From contig JANBQS010000895.1 in NCBI GenBank assembly GCA_027577415.1, positions 1 through 10,687 of the forward strand: 10,687 nt of DNA, written 5' to 3'. The DNA comes from Coemansia sp. RSA 922. Its lineage: Eukaryota > Kickxellomycota > Kickxellomycetes > Kickxellales > Kickxellaceae. The notes under the pieces were generated by a model that saw only the letters and a list, made by a program, of their open reading frames with translations, was not told the origin of the DNA and searched no databases. Positions 7,389 through 10,687 of this stretch are shown here, in pieces (the stretch's first letter is position 1; each line of letters begins with the position of its first letter). Position numbers and translations under genes: made by a program.

Positions 7389-8618
7389 CTAGTCGCCAAA
7401 GGTAATCTTTTGGCCCTCAAACTCTACTGGCAGACCCTGCAGCTTGGTCTCAGCCATATTATCGGTCTTGAGCTTGCGCGACTTTTTCTGCACCGGCGGC
7501 ATCTCCATCTTGAACTGAGGCGGCGTATCGTCGACGTCGCTATTGTCGGCAGCAGAGTTATCGCCGTCGTTGTCGTTATTACGTGTTGGGCGAGCACGCT
7601 TATTGCCTCCCCGAGAGTTGCCACCAAGGACCAGCGAGTTCTTTGTCTTGGGATCAAACTCCCACGGACGGCCTTTGCGCGTGGCGTCCTCACCGGCATA
7701 CTCGATACGTGTGCGACGGCCACCAATTTCTCTGACTTCAGGCGACTTGAGTGCCTTTGTCGCATCGTCAGTGTACTTGAAATCGATATATCCAAATCCC
7801 TTGCACTTTTCCTTGTTGTCCTCGAATGTAGCTACGCGAACTCCGACGATCTCGCCAAATTGCCGGAAGATGGTCTTGAGATCGGTCTTTGTGACGTCAA
7901 ACCCAAGATTACCCACAAACAGCGTTGGGCTAGGTGGCTTCTCGGACCGCGGTGCCGATTTGCTGCTCTTGGCGCTAGGACCCTTTTGCGCGCTGTTAGC
8001 AATTGTTGGTGCCACACGCGACGGCATGCCTGTTTTGGCGTAGTCGCTGGCGCTCTTAATCAGCACAGCACGGCCGCTTATCGTCTGCTCCGAGTAGGCT
8101 AATGCCAGGTTCACTGGAGCTTGCGAGTCAAAATCCACATAGGCAAACCCGCGGATCTTGCCGTCCTTCTTTGGCAAGTTGACACGAGTGACCTGACCGC
8201 CACAGGGCTTGAAAAACTCAATGATCTCCTCTCGGGTCACAGAGTAAGGCAAGTTTCCAATCCATACACCCCACTCGGAATGCTTTTTAGAGGCAGGCTT
8301 CTCGCCGGGTTTGGCGTCTTTGCTCGATTTTTTCTTCTTGCTCTTCTCCTTTTTCGGCGTCGCCTCGCCATCACTGCCAGCAGATGAGTCGTTGTCCTCG
8401 TTGTCCTCGTTGTCTTCGTTGTCTTCGTTGTCTTCGTTGTCAGAGTCTTTGTTCGCTGACCGACTGGCCTTCTTATCCCGCTTTTCACGCTTGGCCTGCT
8501 GCTTGGCATGCTTCTCGGCCTTTCTCTGCTCTTTTGCTGCCTTTCTATCTGCCATGGTAATGGTGGCAGTCTCTGGGGCCACCGCCACAGTGTCAATATC
8601 CTTAGCGTCCAACGACAT
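7389..8618 (-). CDS. NOP13: Nop13-like nucleolar protein with two RRM domains
   Basis: A single frame encodes 409 aa. The order is: a short N-terminus; a Lys/Arg/Glu-rich helix (23-57); an acidic D-N-E repeat (58-78); a lysine cluster (89-100), probably a nuclear/nucleolar signal; RRM1 (~117-193; RNP2 VWIGNL, RNP1 RGFAYVDF); a Ser/Pro linker; RRM2 (~232-308; RNP2 LFVGNL, RNP1 KGFGYIDF); then RKGRPWEFDPKTKNSLVLGGN and a low-complexity tail ending VEFEGQKITFGD. The tandem RRMs, the post-RRM2 motif and the tail resemble fungal Nop13, a nucleolar protein of pre-ribosomes; the symbol is by resemblance. ATG 8618 is first in frame but in poor context (C at -3). A TATA box only 12 bp away suggests transcripts may begin downstream and translation may start at Met22 (8553-8555, ACCATGG), giving 388 aa. 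Confidence 0.87.
   Translation of the reverse strand: MSLDAKDIDTVAVAPETATITMADRKAAKEQRKAEKHAKQQAKREKRDKKASRSANKDSDNEDNEDNEDNEDNEDNDSSAGSDGEATPKKEKSKKKKSSKDAKPGEKPASKKHSEWGVWIGNLPYSVTREEIIEFFKPCGGQVTRVNLPKKDGKIRGFAYVDFDSQAPVNLALAYSEQTISGRAVLIKSASDYAKTGMPSRVAPTIANSAQKGPSAKSSKSAPRSEKPPSPTLFVGNLGFDVTKTDLKTIFRQFGEIVGVRVATFEDNKEKCKGFGYIDFKYTDDATKALKSPEVREIGGRRTRIEYAGEDATRKGRPWEFDPKTKNSLVLGGNSRGGNKRARPTRNNDNDGDNSAADNSDVDDTPPQFKMEMPPVQKKSRKLKTDNMAETKLQGLPVEFEGQKITFGD
8391..8441 (-). repeat. 9-bp tandem repeat encoding Asp-Asn-Glu units
   Basis: On the plus strand GTTGTCCTC or GTTGTCTTC repeats five times plus a partial GTTGTC, differing by one silent base between units. It encodes the acidic (DNE) run at residues ~60-76. 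Near-identical units indicate recent expansion and likely length variation. Confidence 0.9.
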
Positions 8619-8629
8619 TAGCAAATGTG

Positions 8630-8636
8630 TTATATA
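8630..8636 (-). promoter_or_regulatory. TATA box of the Nop13-like gene
   Basis: Minus-strand TATATAA, within CTTTATATAAC, lies only 11 bp before the first in-frame ATG. The whole gap to the upstream transporter stop is 162 bp, so this is the main core-promoter candidate, and it bears on which start codon is used. Confidence 0.55.
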
Positions 8637-8780
8637 AAGTGGAGGAGTATTAATATGCGATTGTGTATTAAGCCAAGAGCAAAGCCAGAAGAAGGGTGAA
8701 GGAAAAAAGACGTCCTGCCAAAAAGCTTGGTCGAAAATTTAGGCTGCTCTTGATTGAGCCGATTACCACTTGATCAATTG

Positions 8781-10304
8781 CTAGATGATGTTCTCGCCAG
8801 AGCTCTTGAGCGGATCGATCCGATATTTAGCCCGAAGCACGCTGTGCACGCCCACAGAGTGGAGTCTAGCAACATCGGCAACCTGACAGTCCTTTGTTTC
8901 AGGCAAGTAAAAGAAGCAGAACAGCGCCGATAGTAAATTCGCCACTCCAAACAGCAAGAACGTATACCCGCCAAGCGCATCAAGCAAAGGAGAAAAGACA
9001 AGCCCAATGACAAAGATGATAACATAGTTCACGCTGCCACCAATGGCACCAACAGCGGCAACTGCGTATGTGGGAGTCATTTCGTTTGGGCATATCCATG
9101 GAATAGGACCCGCGCCGATAAAGAACGCGGCATAGTAGACAAAGACCATTGTGATCGACAGTGCATTTAAGCCAACAATACTCCCGACGGATATCAGAAC
9201 GCAACAAACGGCCATTACACCGTGCGACCAAATCATCAGCGGACGACGACCAAAGTACATGGCGAGCACCATACACACAGGCATGACAAGAGTGCCGGCG
9301 ATAGCCAGAACGCTGGACAGGATATGTGCCAACGTAGGGATAGTAAATACATCGGATGGGTCTGATTTGGAGATGGAGTTGAACAGTGTGCTCGAGTAAA
9401 ACGACACACCGCTGATTCCACTTGTTTGCTGCGAGGCCATTACTACAATTGTCACGACCAGCTGATGTCGCAGATTGTCTGGAGTCCGGCCCAGCAGCAC
9501 ATCAATGACCGACGATGTCTTGGTGCCATTGTTCGTCTCTCCCATTGCCAACTCCGAAGTGCTGTTGATCATGACCGAGGAGGTAAGCTGCACAAATTCG
9601 TCCGTGTAGTCTGTGCCCCTGCGCAGCCGCTGAAGCGAATCCCGAGCATCGGCCAGTTTCCCGTTCATAGCAAGCCATTTAGGAGACTCGACACAAAAGT
9701 AAAGCAGGGCCATATTGAGCACCGAGAGTATACCTGATATAGCAAACAGTAGGCGCCAAAAGGGGGGTTTGGATAGGCCGAGTGAAGCTGTCTGAGAAAG
9801 CATTATGCCAAAGATAATAGCCATCTGAGCCATTCCGCCCAGCGAATTGCGCGCCTTGGGCGTTGTGATTTCGACTACATACATGGTGAATGTACCCAGC
9901 GACGAGCCCAGTGCAATGCCCGAGAGTAGTCGCGCGATTATGAGCATGGCCATGTTTACTGACAGCCCATACATGATCGCCGCAATAATGGCGGGAATAT
10001 TGGAGTACACTAGGACGGTTTTGCGGCCATATCGATTGGCAAAGTACGTGCTCGTCAACGCACCGATGAGGCACCCGAGAGCAAAGCAGCCGACTACTAA
10101 ACCCCAGACATTTTCACTGGCGGGGATGCAAGAGGGCAGAAAGCCGATTAGATGGGAGGGGCCAGCGGCGCACTTTGAGATGACGTCGCCCGGAATGTTT
10201 GTAGCGCCAAATGTCCACCCCCAGTTGACGCTGCCAACAGAAGCCGCTAGCACACAGAATAGCTGGTACTTTGTAATACCGACTGCTTGCGATTGCGTAG
10301 CCAT
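8781..10304 (-). CDS. MFS transporter of the sugar-porter family, 12 TM segments
   Basis: The 507-aa protein starts at MATQSQAV; the frame is open further upstream but lacks another ATG. Sugar-porter signatures appear in order: an N-terminal TM1 ending NWGWTFGATNIPGDV; NRYGRKTVLV (~90-99) after TM2; ARLLSGIALGSSLGT with VVEITTPKARNSLG (~124-156); VESPKWLAMNGKLADAR (~205-221) after TM6; a ~75-residue central loop; QQTSGISGVSFYSS (~292-305) in TM7; YFGRRPL (~350-356); GAGPIPWICPNE (~397-408) in TM10; and LPETKDC (~467-473) after TM12. Family knowledge makes it a proton-coupled or facilitative hexose-type carrier. The extended TM1-TM2 loop with cysteines (CAAGPS...PSCIPASE) recalls the fungal vacuolar YBR241C/Vps73 branch, but membrane and substrate cannot be fixed from sequence. 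The Nop13-like gene follows on the same strand with its own TATA box, so this is not an operon. Confidence 0.9.
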   Translation of the reverse strand: MATQSQAVGITKYQLFCVLAASVGSVNWGWTFGATNIPGDVISKCAAGPSHLIGFLPSCIPASENVWGLVVGCFALGCLIGALTSTYFANRYGRKTVLVYSNIPAIIAAIMYGLSVNMAMLIIARLLSGIALGSSLGTFTMYVVEITTPKARNSLGGMAQMAIIFGIMLSQTASLGLSKPPFWRLLFAISGILSVLNMALLYFCVESPKWLAMNGKLADARDSLQRLRRGTDYTDEFVQLTSSVMINSTSELAMGETNNGTKTSSVIDVLLGRTPDNLRHQLVVTIVVMASQQTSGISGVSFYSSTLFNSISKSDPSDVFTIPTLAHILSSVLAIAGTLVMPVCMVLAMYFGRRPLMIWSHGVMAVCCVLISVGSIVGLNALSITMVFVYYAAFFIGAGPIPWICPNEMTPTYAVAAVGAIGGSVNYVIIFVIGLVFSPLLDALGGYTFLLFGVANLLSALFCFFYLPETKDCQVADVARLHSVGVHSVLRAKYRIDPLKSSGENII

Positions 10305-10687
10305 GAGTGAGTTTGTTGTTGATTGAAGTATTAAGTGATGCGAGGAATATATTTGCTTGGTTAGGAGCACGATGTAAGATGAGAGATAGGAGGGCCATGT
10401 CGAGACAGGTTTTATACGATAAATACACTGACTTGAGATAGACAGTGTTGTATACAAAAAAGTTGAGCATGTGAGCAAAAACCTTGTTTTGGCAACACGT
10501 CTACCCCGCACACTTTGGCACAAGATGAGTTGTGTATACTTGCAAAATTTTGTGTCAAGCGACAAACGGGAGAGAGGGTCGGTGTACGGTGCATGGAATA
10601 ACGTAATTCGTTTTCTAATTGTTTTGTCCTTAACTATTTCCAAAAACAACCTGTGCTTTCGCTTACTCTTTTTGTATAATTGCATTG
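10305..10687 (-). promoter_or_regulatory. Promoter and leader of the transporter gene
   Basis: No gene is supported in these 383 bases. The transporter frame stays open through it, but without an ATG and with low-complexity, non-conserved-looking translation. It holds a TATAAAA box (10410-10416, minus), a secondary ATATAT (10347-10352), and an A/C-rich leader (CAATCAACAACAAACTC) directly before the ATG, typical of well-translated fungal mRNAs. Confidence 0.6.
10410..10416 (-). promoter_or_regulatory. TATA box of the transporter gene
   Basis: Minus-strand TATAAAA about 106 bp upstream of the ATG at 10304. An ATG at 10396-10398 in another frame lies only 11 bp downstream of it, and so is probably outside the mRNA. 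Confidence 0.55.

Noticed and set aside
7389..10304. Nop13-like and transporter genes as a co-transcribed unit
   Set aside because: They are tandem on one strand, but the 162-bp gap has its own TATA box and the genome is clearly eukaryotic with introns; functions are unrelated.
10305..10685. N-terminal extension of the transporter (about 127 codons open upstream)
   Set aside because: It has no ATG in frame before 10304, reads as low-complexity non-family sequence, and overlaps the TATA box; MATQSQAV directly precedes TM1.

Overview
The window looks like nuclear DNA of a filamentous fungus. The evidence is spliceosomal introns with GTAAGT/GTACGT/GTATGT donors and near-perfect TACTAAT branch sites, C/T-rich leaders just before start codons, TATA and AATAAA signals, and proteins of typical fungal type (a Nop13-like nucleolar protein, a secreted PLC-like phosphodiesterase, a 12-TM sugar-porter-type transporter and the neddylation E1 subunit). 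The mix of several introns with tight spacing, plus an orphan F-box-like/LRR-like protein, makes me think of an early-diverging lineage such as Kickxellomycotina (Coemansia and relatives). That placement is inference from family feel, not proof.

Layout. (1) 1-506, minus: 5' end of a Q/H/S-rich protein that runs off the left edge. (2) 507-997: shared head-to-head promoter. (3) 998-3691, plus: five-exon gene for the NEDD8-activating enzyme E1 regulatory subunit (NAE1/APPBP1/Ula1), 556 aa after splicing. (4) 3817-4971, minus: secreted PLC-like phosphodiesterase whose first coding exon is only ATG-AAG; the 117-bp intron separates it from the rest of its signal peptide. (5) 4972-5568: second head-to-head promoter, holding a perfect 20-bp palindrome and four copies of TTGAACAA. 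(6) 5569-7320, plus: single-exon 583-aa F-box-like protein with leucine-rich-repeat-like segments. (7) 7389-8618, minus: two-RRM nucleolar protein resembling Nop13. (8) 8781-10304, minus: sugar-porter-family MFS transporter, followed upstream (10305-10687) by its promoter.

The first five genes alternate in orientation, giving two divergent promoters and two tail-to-tail junctions of 125 and 68 bp. The genes do not form an obvious pathway. NAE1 (cullin neddylation) and the F-box-like protein (possible SCF substrate adaptor) could touch the same ubiquitin machinery, but nothing in the sequence links them beyond proximity. No mobile element, tRNA, rRNA or CRISPR array was seen. The most interesting points are the hidden micro-exon, the motif-rich promoter at 5112-5431, the interleaved convergent poly(A) signals, and the orphan F-box-like protein.
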